Source: Euleptes europaea (Eukaryota; Chordata; Lepidosauria; Squamata; Sphaerodactylidae). Taken from it: a stretch of 64,000 nucleotides of DNA. Made by a program: the position numbers and the translations under genes. Positions 54,250 to 64,000 of the stretch are shown one piece after another; the first letter of the stretch is position 1, and each line of letters opens with the position of its first letter. The stretch is taken from NCBI RefSeq assembly GCF_029931775.1, contig NC_079321.1, positions 15,830,501 to 15,894,500 on the forward strand. The letters run 5' to 3'. The notes below the pieces were generated by a model, which did not search any database, was not told where the DNA came from, and saw only the letters and a program-made list of their open reading frames with translations.

Positions 54250-54800
54250 TACAGTATTTATTTAAAACATTTCTGTGCTGCCTTTCCACCCAAATAGGGT
54301 TTCAAAGGGGGTGAACTTCAAGGTGTTAAAACATTTTAAACATTAAAACGGTGTTTAAAATGTATGTGTAAAATATTTAACAATGCAATAAAATATATAA
54401 GACATACAGACCCAACACAACCAGGGAGGAGGGCCAATAAGAGTTTTCTGAGGGTAAGCTGAATGAAACAGAAAAGTCTTTACCCACTGGTGGAAGACAA
54501 TGACAGAGGAAGGCAGATGAATCTCCCTGGGGAGGGATTTCCAAAGATTTAGCATAATGACCGAGAAGGCCCTCCTTTCTCAGGTTGCCACCTGTCTAGC
54601 CTCAGACAGCGGGGGCACCCAAAGCTAGGCCTATGAAGATGGCCAGAGTGTATGGGTGGGTACATAAGTCAGTCTTATGTAAGGCAATGTCTCTACATAT
54701 AGGTGTGGCAACAGTACACGTGAAAAGGGTCTAGGTATTTTACAGTGCAATCCTATGCAGAGGTAATCCGATCTAAGTCCATCAGCACAACCATCTAATT
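54250..54800 (-). mobile_element. LINE 3' region fragment, minus (L2-like)
   Basis: TTCTGTGCTGCCTTTCCACC at the left, AGAAAAGTCTTTACCCACTG, and GAGAAGGCCCTCCTTTCTCA at the right read as an old minus-strand LINE 3' UTR. Limits approximate. Confidence 0.45.
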
Positions 54801-54881
54801 TTCAACATGGCCCCATCTGTGGATACTTGAATACTTGGCTCCATATATTGGAGCCAAGAACAGACAAGACAGTAAAAGGTA

Positions 54882-55143
54882 AAGGTAGTCCCCTGTGCAA
54901 GCACCGGGTTATTACTGACCCATGGGGTGACATCACATCCCAACATTTCCTAGGCAGACTATGTTTACAGGGTGGTTTGCCATTGCCTTCCCCAGTCATC
55001 TACACTTTACCCCCAACAAGCTGGGTACTCATTTTACCGACCTCGGAAGGATGGAAGGCTGAGTCAACCTTGAGCAGGCTACCTGAAACCAACTTCCATC
55101 GGGATCAAACTCAGGTCATGAGCTTACCACTGTGCACCATGGG
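54882..55143 (-). mobile_element. tRNA-derived SINE (TAAAGGTA-type), minus
   Basis: AAAGGTAAAGGTAGTCCCCT to CTTACCACTGTGCACCATGG; nearly complete, with part of the head deleted. Confidence 0.85.
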
Positions 55144-55282
55144 GCTCATCTACAAGACAAGACAGATCTTCCTACAAACCCAAGAAAAGCAACAGGTTTT
55201 CAGGAAAATCTGAAATCTTTACCTCCCCCCCAAAAAAGGATATTGGGTGTTCACCCCCCCCCCACACACACACACCCAATGA

Positions 55283-55442
55283 CAGAAGCAATGCCTGTAC
55301 CTTTAAGAAACAAATGCCATCTGATTTCTCTGACCATTGTGTGGGTTGCTAGGCAACCCGCAAAATATTGCCAGCCTTCTAACCTTGGTTTCTGTTAGTA
55401 AAAGCCAGGGAAGAGGAAGAAGGGGGCAGGCCCCTTTCCAGG
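55283..55442 (-). repeat. Second copy of the X-box-bearing repeat, minus
   Basis: CCTGTACCTTTAAGAAACAA, GTTGCTAGGCAAC (55345-55357), ATTGCCAGCCTTCTAACCTT, and GGGGCAGGCCCCTTTCCAG. Confidence 0.7.
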
Positions 55443-55775
55443 GCTGTTTTGGCTTCCCAGTCTACCCCTGCTCCTATCTCTCATACCCTAGAAGGAGGAC
55501 TCATCGGGGCCAGGGCCAGCAACAACCACCAGGCAATTTGCTGCCATGCAATATGTACAACTCACCCAGATCCATCAGTGGCTACTACTTGTTGCCACAC
55601 AACTCACCTGGGCCCAGCGGCAGTCTCCACAGAACTTGCACAACTTGGCCAGGCCCAGCAGCAGCCAGCCACCACACACCTCGCCTGAGCAACTTGCTAC
55701 CACATGACTTTTGCAATTGTGCCAGACTTTTCCCAGGGAGGGGCTGCCGGGGGATGGAAGGAGGGAAAGCTGAGA

Positions 55776-56015
55776 GCCAGTGGTGTGTGGTGGTTAAAGT
55801 GTCAAGACTAGGATCTGGGAAACCAAGGTTCGAATCCCCACTTGGTTGTGGAAGCTAGCTTGGAGGAAATGGGGCCAATCACTCTTTCAGCTTCATCTAC
55901 CTAACATGTTGTGTGTGGGTTTTTTTTTTTTTAAAATAAATGGAAGAGAGGAGAATAATATAAGCTGCCTTGGGTTTCCACCAGGGAGACAGGTGAGGTA
56001 TAAATGAAGTAAATA
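55776..56015 (+). mobile_element. Sauria-type tRNA SINE
   Basis: AGAGCCAGTGGTGTGTGGTG head with GGTTCGAATCCCCAC B box, and a GGTATAAATGAAGTAAATAA tail. Confidence 0.82.
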
Positions 56016-57049
56016 AGTAATAAAACTGAATAGTGAAAGGAGCAGATAAAAGAAATTTGGTGAATGGGAAGGAGAGAAGGGAGCAGGGAAAGGGAGATGA
56101 TATAGGGGCTGCCAGCAGGAAAGAAAGAAGAAATAATGTGGGAAAGGGGATACAGGAGAAAACGAAATGACCCCTGCAAATCCTTGTGGGTTCTATGCTT
56201 GTTAAAGTCTATTTTGCACAGGCCTGTCATGTCAGCTCCTGTACCAGAAATGAGCTACATTTCAAAAGATATTCAGCTATGGAAACATTCAAATCTTGTT
56301 CTTTTTGCCCCTTAAATGGCCAAAATATATATTTTAAATACGGGAACCAAGGGAGCATGCTTGATGCATTCTTCATTCATCAAGCAATAGAACCGGATCC
56401 CCTTCCCAGGTTCCCTACTTACACTCTCCTCTACCTACGGATCTATTTTATCTTGAATTGCTGACGCTGTAGTCTTGGCTTCACGTAGCTCAAGTAAAGA
56501 TTAATATTGCATTACAGCCTGGCTCTTACAAAGCCTAGGATGTGAGGCAAGGAATTGCAAGAAGTGAAGTGGCAGGAAATTCTCCTCCTGAATGTAAGGT
56601 GAACTCAGGAGACCTCAGGAGATTTAAAATGTCAGTTACACATCTCAAATAGAAGAGCAATAAGCAAAGCTGTGATCCCTTCATTTGCATTAATCCTTCT
56701 GTGCTAGAGATTCTTAAGTCAGTGACCTCTGCAATATTGAATGGTTCTTTCAAACTGTCTTAAATGCAGGCTAGGATTACAACTGGAAGAGATGGCGGGG
56801 TGCGGGGGGGGGAGGACGTGCCGGCCTCTTTTAAACTCCAGGCTTCTATCTAACCTGCTATCACTGCTGCAAAACCGACTTGGCTTTATTGGTTGAGGCT
56901 TCCTTTAAGATCAGCTTGCCTGTGCTTGCATTCCTTCTTATCTTATTTTTCTTAGCAATCACACATCGTTCTTTTTTTGTCTGGCATTCTGTTTGGCTTT
57001 TGTCCGTATGCTGCAATTCTCTCTCTCAATGTTAAGTTCTGACCGAAGG
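56016..57049. other. Intergenic, no gene seen
   Basis: GA-rich to about 56170, then unique-looking sequence; a G run near 56803-56812. No repeat family recognised. Confidence 0.5.
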
Positions 57050-57057
57050 GAGCTTTG

Positions 57058-57253
57058 TAGGGTTGCCAGGTGCCCGCTGGTGGCGGGCAAACCCCCGACA
57101 ATTTGCCCCTCTGCCTGCCGACCACCTGAGGGTTGGCGGGCAAACGTGCACGCGTGTGTGCATACCGCACGCGTCACTTCCGGTTTAGAACTGGAAGTTC
57201 CACCTTGCAAGGGGCTTTATACCTCTTAGTTTGAGTGGTAAAGGGCAACCCTA
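57058..57253 (+). mobile_element. C-subtype TAGGGTTGCC hAT MITE
   Basis: Same ends (TAGGGTTGCCAGG to GGGCAACCCTA) but a different body (GCCCGCTGGTGGCGGGC; CACTTCCGGTTTAGAACTGG). Flanks GAGCTTTG (57050-57057) and GCGCTTTG (57254-57261) match at seven of eight. Confidence 0.88.
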
Positions 57254-57262
57254 GCGCTTTGA

Positions 57263-57345
57263 GTCTCAAAAGTTTAGACCCCCAAATTCTTGTTGGTCTC
57301 TAAAGTGCTACTGAACTCGAATCTAACTGTAAAAAACAACAACAC
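57263..57345 (-). repeat. Dispersed repeat fragment, minus
   Basis: TTCTTGTTGGTCTCTAAAGTGC-like block and CTACTGAACTCGAATCTAAC. Confidence 0.45.
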
Positions 57346-57352
57346 AGCTGTT

Positions 57353-57520
57353 TCCAGTAAAGGTAAAATTCCCCTGTGCAAGTACCGGGTCATTCCTGAC
57401 CCATGGGGTGACGTTACATCCCGACGTTAACTAGGCAGACTTTGTTTATGGGGTGGTTTGCCAGTGCCTTCCCCAGTCATCTTCCCTTTACCCCCAGCAA
57501 GCCGGGTACTCATTTTACTC
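57353..57520 (-). mobile_element. tRNA-derived SINE (TAAAGGTA-type), minus, head missing
   Basis: CCAGTAAAGGTAAAATTCCC to GCCGGGTACTCATTTTAC; stops before the tRNA-like part. Confidence 0.82.
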
Positions 57521-58152
57521 AGTACAGAATGCAAATCAATAGAATGTGCAACTAAATTCAGCATCTTATGCATAATGCTCCATTGGTACACTTTTCCTCA
57601 ACCTGCCACTCAGGATTGCTAGAAGCCGTGAAAGAGTGTAAATGAAGAACCCTATTAAAAGAGTATCCTTTCTGCACCATAATAGGAACAGGTTAGTTAA
57701 GGTTTGCCTCAGAAATGGTCAAGTTTAACTTTAGAAGGTCAACAGATCTGCCAGGCTTGATCCATGCAATCTACCATTTCCAGCCCTGTCGTCTTAAGGC
57801 CGTGTACAAATATGACAATCCGCTTCAGTCTCCTGTTGCTCTGTCTCCACAGTTGCCATGCAGAACAAATTGCATACTCCCCTTTTAATACAGGGGAGCA
57901 AGTAGCAAGTAGCAAAATGAAAACTGACAGCCGCCACGCCAGGTGGAAGTTCAACATAACTATGTACAAATAGAAAGGGCTTGCTGAAGCTATCTGCCAG
58001 CTAACTAGCAGGCTGACTATGTAGCAAATCAATGTGAAAACAGTGTACATGGAGAGGAGAGGGGGGAATAATCTTAATTTTTGTTTTGTGACTTCATTTA
58101 CAATTGTTTGCTGGAAAACGTGGTTTTAGTGCATTGCAGTGAACTTTTGAAT

Positions 58153-58335
58153 GCCTTTGGAAAGTGCCGTCAAGTCACAGCTGACTTACTGTGACCCCAT
58201 TGGGTTTTCAAGGCAAGAGACATCCAGAGGTGGTTTGCCATTGCCTGCCTCCACGTCACAACCCTGGTATTCCTTGGAGGTCAGGGCCAACCCTGTTTAG
58301 CTTCTGAGATCTGACAAGATTGGGCTAGCCTGGGG
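58153..58335 (-). mobile_element. 5S rRNA-derived SINE, minus
   Basis: AAAGTGCCGTCAAGTCACAG tail to TTAGCTTCTGAGATCTGACA; the block with TCCCATCCAAATACT is deleted. Confidence 0.85.
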
Positions 58336-58679
58336 AAAGTCTTGGGGGCAGAAACTAGGATCAGACAACAGGCGATCCCTTAGATACAACCATCACCAGG
58401 TATAACACAACCACCATTATATGAGTCTTAGTTTACCAATCTCTAACTATTCATTGGATTACTGTTCTCACATATTGTAATGTAAACATAGTTCTTTTTC
58501 AAGTTATTTTTAATACTATTGTTATTTCCATGACCTTCAATAACCATTCCTTTTTAGAAGTTTTTGATCCGGATTTCCAGGCTGTTAATAAAGACACCTC
58601 CACATCAAGAGATACTGAGCTGTTGCTTTTGGCCTGCTGTCACTGCTGATAAAATAGGCAATGGTAGTTTGTGAGTGAT

Positions 58680-59040
58680 TTTGTTGTTTGTTTTTTAAAC
58701 TCTCCAAAAGCCTGAGAGATGACAGTTGATACACATTTCATGCACAGCAACGTCTCACCTTCCATTCTCTGAAATAACAATGATCTCTCTCCCCAGTGTA
58801 GCAATGTGAAAATGGACGAGACAACGTCAGTTGCTAAGCAGAGCGGTTCTCATTTCTTCCATGCCCTTTAAAATGCCATACTCCAAAACACTTAATAATC
58901 TGTGAGAGGAATCATTAACCTTAATTACCACGGCCAGTGGGAAGTCATTATAACTAACCTATTTGTTTACAGTGACATTATGTGATGAGGAAGTCCAACC
59001 TTCAGCAGACTGTATAATACCCCAAAGAACCATGAAGGCT
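58680..59040. other. Repeat-poor stretch, candidate conserved non-coding DNA
   Basis: Balanced, repeat-free text with TCATTAACCTTAATTACCA and GTCATTATAACTAACC; among the best-looking candidates for a distal enhancer in this gene desert. Confidence 0.35.
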
Positions 59041-59489
59041 AAATTAGCCTCTGGAGTTTTGCCCTGGGTGATTCTTTAGTGTTAACAACAAATTGATGAA
59101 CATTTATCTCATGGTGATAACTTTTGTATCTTCCAGCAGAATGGAAAGTTGTAAACCTACCTGAGCTGGAAAAAAGCTCAAGGCCGATTCGTATGACCAC
59201 TGGGCCAGGTGGACTGGAGCAGTTGGCAGGGTGTACAAGTTGTGTCAAGTGAGTTCCAAAACTTGGCTGAAAAGTAGTTGCAAAGCCCACTCTTGGGGGG
59301 AACACTTTGCTATGCACATCAGTGGATCATACACAAATGGTGTAAACAGTGAAGGAGGAATGGAGCACTGGACTTCTTTGAAAGGCTGAGATTTGGACAG
59401 AGGGGAGACGGAACATTTCTCATTTCTTCCCTCAACTTTAGGGCAAACAGTATCCCACAGAGACCTGGGACCCCATAGAAAAGGGCAGC

Positions 59490-59590
59490 TTTTCTATGGG
59501 CTTTTACTGTATTCTGTACGTTTTTAATTTGAAATTTTAAGCCACCTTGAGTTATGGGAAAGGCAAAGTACACGTGCAGTAAAGAGAAAA
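59490..59590 (+). mobile_element. LINE 3' UTR scrap (L2-like)
   Basis: AATTTTAAGCCACCTTGAGT then GGCAAAGTACACG; resembles the ends at 8020-8152 and 23130-23455. Confidence 0.4.
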
Positions 59591-59606
59591 TAACATCAGC
59601 TTCCTT

Positions 59607-59820
59607 CTGGATGGCCCAGGCTACCCCAAACTCATCAGATCTCAGAAGCTAAGCAGGGTTGGCCCTGGCTAGTACTTGGATGGGAGACCACCAAGGAAGT
59701 CCAGAGTTGATACGCAGAGGGAGGTGATGGCAAACTTCTTCTGAACTTCTCTTGCCTTTAAAACACTACGGGGTTGCCATAAATTGGTTGTGATTTAATG
59801 GCACTTTCCACCACCACTAC
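59607..59820 (+). mobile_element. 5S rRNA-derived SINE
   Basis: TGGATGGCCCAGGCTACCCC start, CTAGTACTTGGATGGGAGAC C-box region, tail GGTTGTGATTTAATGGCACT then CCACCA repeats. Confidence 0.88.
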
Positions 59821-60157
59821 CACCACATACCCTTGGTTCACAGCAGCTAAGTCTAAGAGGCCTTGTGAAACAAAGAGTGCACCAGAGAAATAGGGTGCAC
59901 TGGAGAATTGCTGCAAGAAGCAGAGGATCCAGAGCAATTGGACAGATGTGGTTCTTGAAGCTATGAAGTTTGAAGACCAATGGTTCCGAGCCACGGTCTG
60001 TAATGTTTTGAGACCAAGGATCAATGCTATTGTGCCTCCCTTTCTAAAAAATGGGGTTACGAAATCTCAGGTAGAGATCCCTAACCCCATTTTATTAAGC
60101 TACAACGTCCATTGTACCTCCATCATGTCTCTTTCCAGTACTGGTTTGATTCTCCTA

Positions 60158-60310
60158 TAGGGTTGCCAATTCTGAGTTCAGAAATGCCTGGAGATTTGTG
60201 GATGGAGCCTGGAGTTTTAGGGAAAGGAGAGACCTTGTTATGTATGTAGTCTGGATATCAGTTGTAATTCCAGGAGATCTCCAGACCCCACCTGGAGGAT
60301 GGCAACCCTA
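60158..60310 (+). mobile_element. B-subtype hAT MITE, internally deleted
   Basis: TAGGGTTGCCAATTC to GATGGCAACCCTA. The middle block with the TCCACCCTCC motif is missing. Flanks TTCTCCTA and CTCTCATA agree at six of eight. Confidence 0.78.
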
Positions 60311-60964
60311 CTCTCATATAGTTCTTGAAATATGAATGTCTAATCCTGCCTATCTTCAAGGTAAAGCAGAATAGATGGCTTCTCAAGGTATACTTTTCAG
60401 CCTTCAAAATTCCATGCCACTGGGTAAACTTGGCCCAAACATTTGCTTCCAAAGAGATATTCTAGCAGGCTTCAATCTGTCCAGTGCAGTCCGCTGAACT
60501 GCTTCACTTACTGTGACCTTGGATCAATGAAAAACAGAGTCATTCATAAACAAAGGCAACATGTTTCAATTTGCAATGAGAGAGCCATGCACAAAACTGC
60601 CAGAAGCTTATCTCCAAAGGTTGAAAGGCATCTGAGTGAAGGCCTTGACAAGATACCCTTTGTTTAGAATGTCATTTGGGTCAGAATTAAGGAAGGGCAG
60701 GCTTAGAGGAGAAGTGGGATGCTGGCTTGCTAGGGCAGAGCCAGAGAGAACTTGCCACTGTTTTATTTTTAAATAGCATCCCTGCATAAAGTATGACAGT
60801 TACTCATTATATCTGCATACATTCTATGAGTAATTTACAATTCTCAAACTATGAAGGAGGATCTCTACATGTTGCATGCAAGCATATATGAGAGCACCAT
60901 GGTGTTGGGTTTTATTTTGCTGTATAAAAAGAAAAGCAGCTTCAGGAAAGGAGGAGTTTGGAGT

Positions 60965-61220
60965 TAAGATTGCCAGGTCCCCCTTGGCTTCCGGCAGGGG
61001 ATGGGGGGGGGGGGCGGGTTAAGGTTGCCAGATCCAGGTTGGGAAACTCCTGGAGATTTGGGGATGGAGCCTGGGGAGGACAGGGACCTCAATGGGGTAC
61101 AATGCTGTGGAATCCACTCTCAACAGCATCAATTTTCTCCAGGTGAACATACCTCTGTAGTCTGGAGATGTGCTGTAATTCTAGGGGACCCCAGGTCCCA
61201 TCCGGAGGCTAGCATCCCTA
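60965..61220 (+). mobile_element. B-long hAT MITE
   Basis: Heads at 60965 and about 61020 separated by a poly-G-rich spacer, then the full B body to GCTAGCATCCCTA. No matching flanks. Confidence 0.8.
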
Positions 61221-61251
61221 ATGCAAATACTTAATGCATATGCAAATAGAC

Positions 61252-61470
61252 TAGAGTTGCCACTTCGGGGTTGGGAAATAGATGGAGATTTGGGGGTTGG
61301 AGCCTGGGGAGGGCAGGGTTTGGCGAGGAGAGGGACCTTAGCAGGGTATAATGCCATAGAGCCGACCCTCCAAAGCAGCTATTTTCCCCAGGGGAACTGA
61401 TCTTGGTCATCTGGAGATCGATCGTAATAGTGGGTGGTCTCCAGGTGCTACCTGGAGGTTGGCAACCCTA
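61252..61470 (+). mobile_element. B/A hAT MITE
   Basis: TAGAGTTGCCACTTCGGGG to TTGGCAACCCTA; B body with an A-like last third. Flanks AAATAGAC and AAGCAGAC agree at six of eight. Confidence 0.82.
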
Positions 61471-61714
61471 AAGCAGACTGAGAAAGCTTGATGCAAGAGG
61501 CTCTTCTAAACCTAGACAGTAAGTCTAGAAGGATAGCTAGGGTTGCCAACTGCCTGAAGAGAGAAAAAATGTCCTTTCCTTTTAATAGAGGCTTAATGGG
61601 ATGTTATTTACTTTCACGCTGTGCAAAGCTTTGGTGGTCCATTTCCACACATTAAGCATCTATAAAGAGACAGGACATCTTTCTCCAAACCTGTGAGCAA
61701 TCCTACAGGTAGCA

Positions 61715-61830
61715 GGGTTAGACTGTTGCATCCAAAATAAACAAGAGTCTTGTAACATCCAACAACATTTTATTCCAACATAAGCATTTATGGACTAGAG
61801 CTCGCTTCTTCAGACACTGAGGGAATCTGC
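61715..61830 (-). repeat. Dispersed repeat, minus
   Basis: AGGGTTAGACTGTTGCATCC to GAGCTCGCTTCTTCAGACAC; the diverged form of the repeat at 51110-51245. Confidence 0.5.
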
Positions 61831-62102
61831 ACTTTGCATTTATTTTATTAGGGAGATTTTGTTTTTTTGTTTTTTTTAAAAGCAGGGTCAGGGTGAGACA
61901 AATTGCAAGATGTACCGATGATCTGTGGGAAGATCTCACTGGACTCAGAGATGGTTGCAACTGTGATTTGGCAGAAGCCCTGGTCAGGCCCAGCATTTCC
62001 ATGGAAACATCTTCCAAAAGAGAGGAACGGGAGCCCTCAGTTCATGGCAGAAGTCCAGCTCAAGTAATTACATTGTGCCAATCTGAAATTCCTTTTGTAA
62101 TT

Positions 62103-62139
62103 GAGAGAGAGAAGAGAGAGAGAGAGAAGAGAGAGAGTA
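62103..62139. repeat. GA-rich microsatellite
   Basis: GA run with two AA interruptions. Confidence 0.85.
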
Positions 62140-62716
62140 GTTGGTGTGGAAAAGAAAGTTGCTATAATGTTGAAAAGTGAAATGATTCTGAAGATTTATT
62201 GACTTTGAATGATATTCCTTTTTTAAAAAAATTGCTGCAACATTTTAAGCCAGGGAAAGATTTTCGAATATTTGATGCTTCTCTATTGAGTGGTTAAATG
62301 TTTACATGTCTAGCTGGGATGTAGTTCGTATCCTTCCTCACAGTGAGGGTTTTCTGTCCCTGCTTGAATAGGAACATTAATCTTGGGCACCTGTTCTGGA
62401 TCAGACCAATGGTCCATCTGCATCCTGTTTCACATACTGAATGACCAAATCCATCTAGATGGCTAAAAATTCAGGCAGCTGTTGCTTCCTAACACTTATG
62501 GTCAGAGGGTTTGTGCCTTTGGACATGGAGGTTCTATTTCATCATTGTGGAGACAGAGACAAGGGTCAGCCAGCAGTAAAGTACTAACAGACATGCAGAA
62601 GGAGGCCCATGAGCACCACTGGTATTTGTGCCGAGACTGGCAAGCATGTTTGGTGTTAGGATCATACTAACTACTTGATACTACCGACATTCTTTTATTA
62701 TGTTAAAAGTCTATAA

Positions 62717-62860
62717 CTGAGTTTCTCAGAATTCTCTCAGCCCCACCTAACTCACAAGGTACCTGTTGTGGGGAGGGGAAGGGAAGGTGATTGTAAGCCG
62801 CTTTAGACTCTTTAAAGGTAGAGAAAAGCACGGTATAAAAACCAGCTCTTCTTCTTCTTT
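62717..62860 (+). mobile_element. tRNA-derived SINE, 3' part
   Basis: TTCTCTCAGCCCCACCTAAC to AAAAACCAGCTCTTCTTC. The head is missing. Confidence 0.85.
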
Positions 62861-63970
62861 CCTCTCCTTTCAGCCGGTTGTTAGGCTTCATAGCCAGCTG
62901 CTGTGTCCCAATTGATGCCAATGTCTCCGGTCAAACCAAAACAATTCAGGGCCAAGACTCACATGCATTTGTGAAGTTGATATCTTGGCTCATGAGTGAG
63001 AAAAGCTCTGCTATCTCCTAGGCCAGGGTCTGGCATATTGGGTAAGAGCGGCAGAATCTAATCTGGCCAAAGACCAGCCCTGCTGAGGCAGAATCAAGCT
63101 GGGAGAACTGTGACTAGCCCATGGTCACTCAGCAGGCTTCATGAGGTAGGGGAAGAGAAGAGAAGCAGTGAGGGTGGAGAGCAACTCAGCAGTTCTGTAC
63201 CGGACAGACTCATTAGCCAACCAGAACATTTGGACGACATTCACACCAAAGAGCATCATCCCTGAATGGCATTTTAGCGCATACCATTTCCCTCAGTCAC
63301 ACTACTGGCGAACTGCCTTAGGACAGCCTCCTGTTTGATATAATTGGAGAGCTGCTTCCACATGGGAGCAGAAAAAGGTGCCCCCCCTGTGGAAGCAGTA
63401 GCTGGTAGAATGGGAGCAGGCAGGAATGAGGTCCACCCACCCCATTGCTGCACCACGTGCTCCTGATACTGCCCTTCCCCCCTCCCACTTTCGTTCTGTT
63501 GTATATTGCAATTGTTATACTGGTCATTGACTGTATTTAATAAATGATTGATTGATTGTTGTGTTGGTGCATAAGCATCAATGTGACACTGACCAAATGG
63601 GCTCCTGTGCTGGGGGGGAAAAACCCCTCTCCTACACCATGTCCCATATGTGAAATTTAAAAAGGCCATTAAAGAGCTACACAGGGGTGGAAGAATGTGG
63701 GAGCTTAGTTCTGCCTTTTGAAGTTGAAGCTCCACTCTGCTTCCCTTCCCTGTGTTGGCTGTGGGTGGAAATTCCACAAGGATGTTACACCTGCAGCCAC
63801 CCAACTCCTTTGAGAAAGCCACCGGAGGCCCACAAGTAATGACCAAAGGAGAATGATGTCACACATGCTCGCCAAAATGGTGGGGGCATCCTGCCATCCC
63901 AAAGGGTAGGGTGGAGGATCCCTGTGCAGAAATAGCCACTGCCTGCTAGAGCCATTCCAGGTACTGGGGA
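62861..63970. other. Intergenic; one long open frame, unassigned
   Basis: Apart from SINE scraps at 63027-63170, there is an open minus-strand frame of 190 codons (63274-63846) with no recognisable domain, and on the plus strand an AATAAATGATTGATTGATTG block near 63540. I do not call a gene. Confidence 0.4.
63027..63170. mobile_element. Rearranged tRNA-derived SINE scraps
   Basis: A plus-strand head piece (GGGTAAGAGCGGCAGAATCT) is followed by a minus-strand middle piece (GAACTGTGACTAGCCCATGG), so this is two fragments or an inversion. Confidence 0.55.
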
Positions 63971-64000
63971 GGAGGAGGAGGAGGAAGAAGAGTTGGTTTT
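63971..64000 (-). mobile_element. tRNA-derived SINE tail cut by window end
   Basis: GAGGAAGAAGAGTTGGTTTT is the inverted SINE tail; the rest lies beyond the window. Confidence 0.75.

Overview
This window looks like nuclear DNA from a squamate reptile (lizard). The pointers are dense copies of tRNA-derived SINEs of the Sauria type, a 5S rRNA-derived SINE, BovB (RTE), CR1 and L2-like LINE ends, and many small hAT-type DNA elements. A gecko-like lineage is my guess only; the sequence does not settle the species.

Only one protein-coding gene is convincing: ARL4C, an intact single-exon small GTPase of the ARF/ARL family, on the minus strand at 28197-28775. It sits in a CpG island (about 27780-29350). 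A CpG-rich palindromic structure with internal 85-bp and 48-bp tandem units (29365-29945) lies about 0.6-1.2 kb upstream of its start codon. The rest of the window is gene-poor, which fits the gene desert known around ARL4C in other vertebrates. The 3' untranslated region must extend leftward from 28196; its end is not certain.

1-27.7 kb: intergenic DNA with an 798-bp hAT element with intact 8-bp target duplications (1429-2226), nested hAT MITEs (5.8-10.3 kb), BovB fragments (one carrying a palindromic Penelope-like insertion), a Tigger-like deletion derivative (12728-13065), a Ty3/gypsy fossil scrap near 16.1-16.3 kb, CR1 at 17.4-17.9 kb and a foldback element at 18.8-19.05 kb. 27.7-30 kb: the ARL4C locus. 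30-64 kb: more nested SINEs, CR1 pieces and hAT MITEs, a hairpin with ~100-bp arms at 43.9-44.1 kb, three long microsatellites, and several repeat-poor stretches that could be conserved non-coding DNA.

The most informative pattern is the nesting. At least eight copies of one ~200-bp element (ends TAGGGTTGCCA / TGGCAACCCTA) have matching 8-bp flanks, which identifies the family as hAT-like and orders insertions. A second pattern is a set of SINEs in which a tRNA-derived head is joined to the 3' part of the 5S-derived SINE, whose tail matches the BovB LINE tail seen at 11.33-11.38 kb. Coordinates of repeat copies are read by eye and may be off by several bases, except where target duplications fix the ends. 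Statements about similarity to named families come from memory of those families and were not searched.
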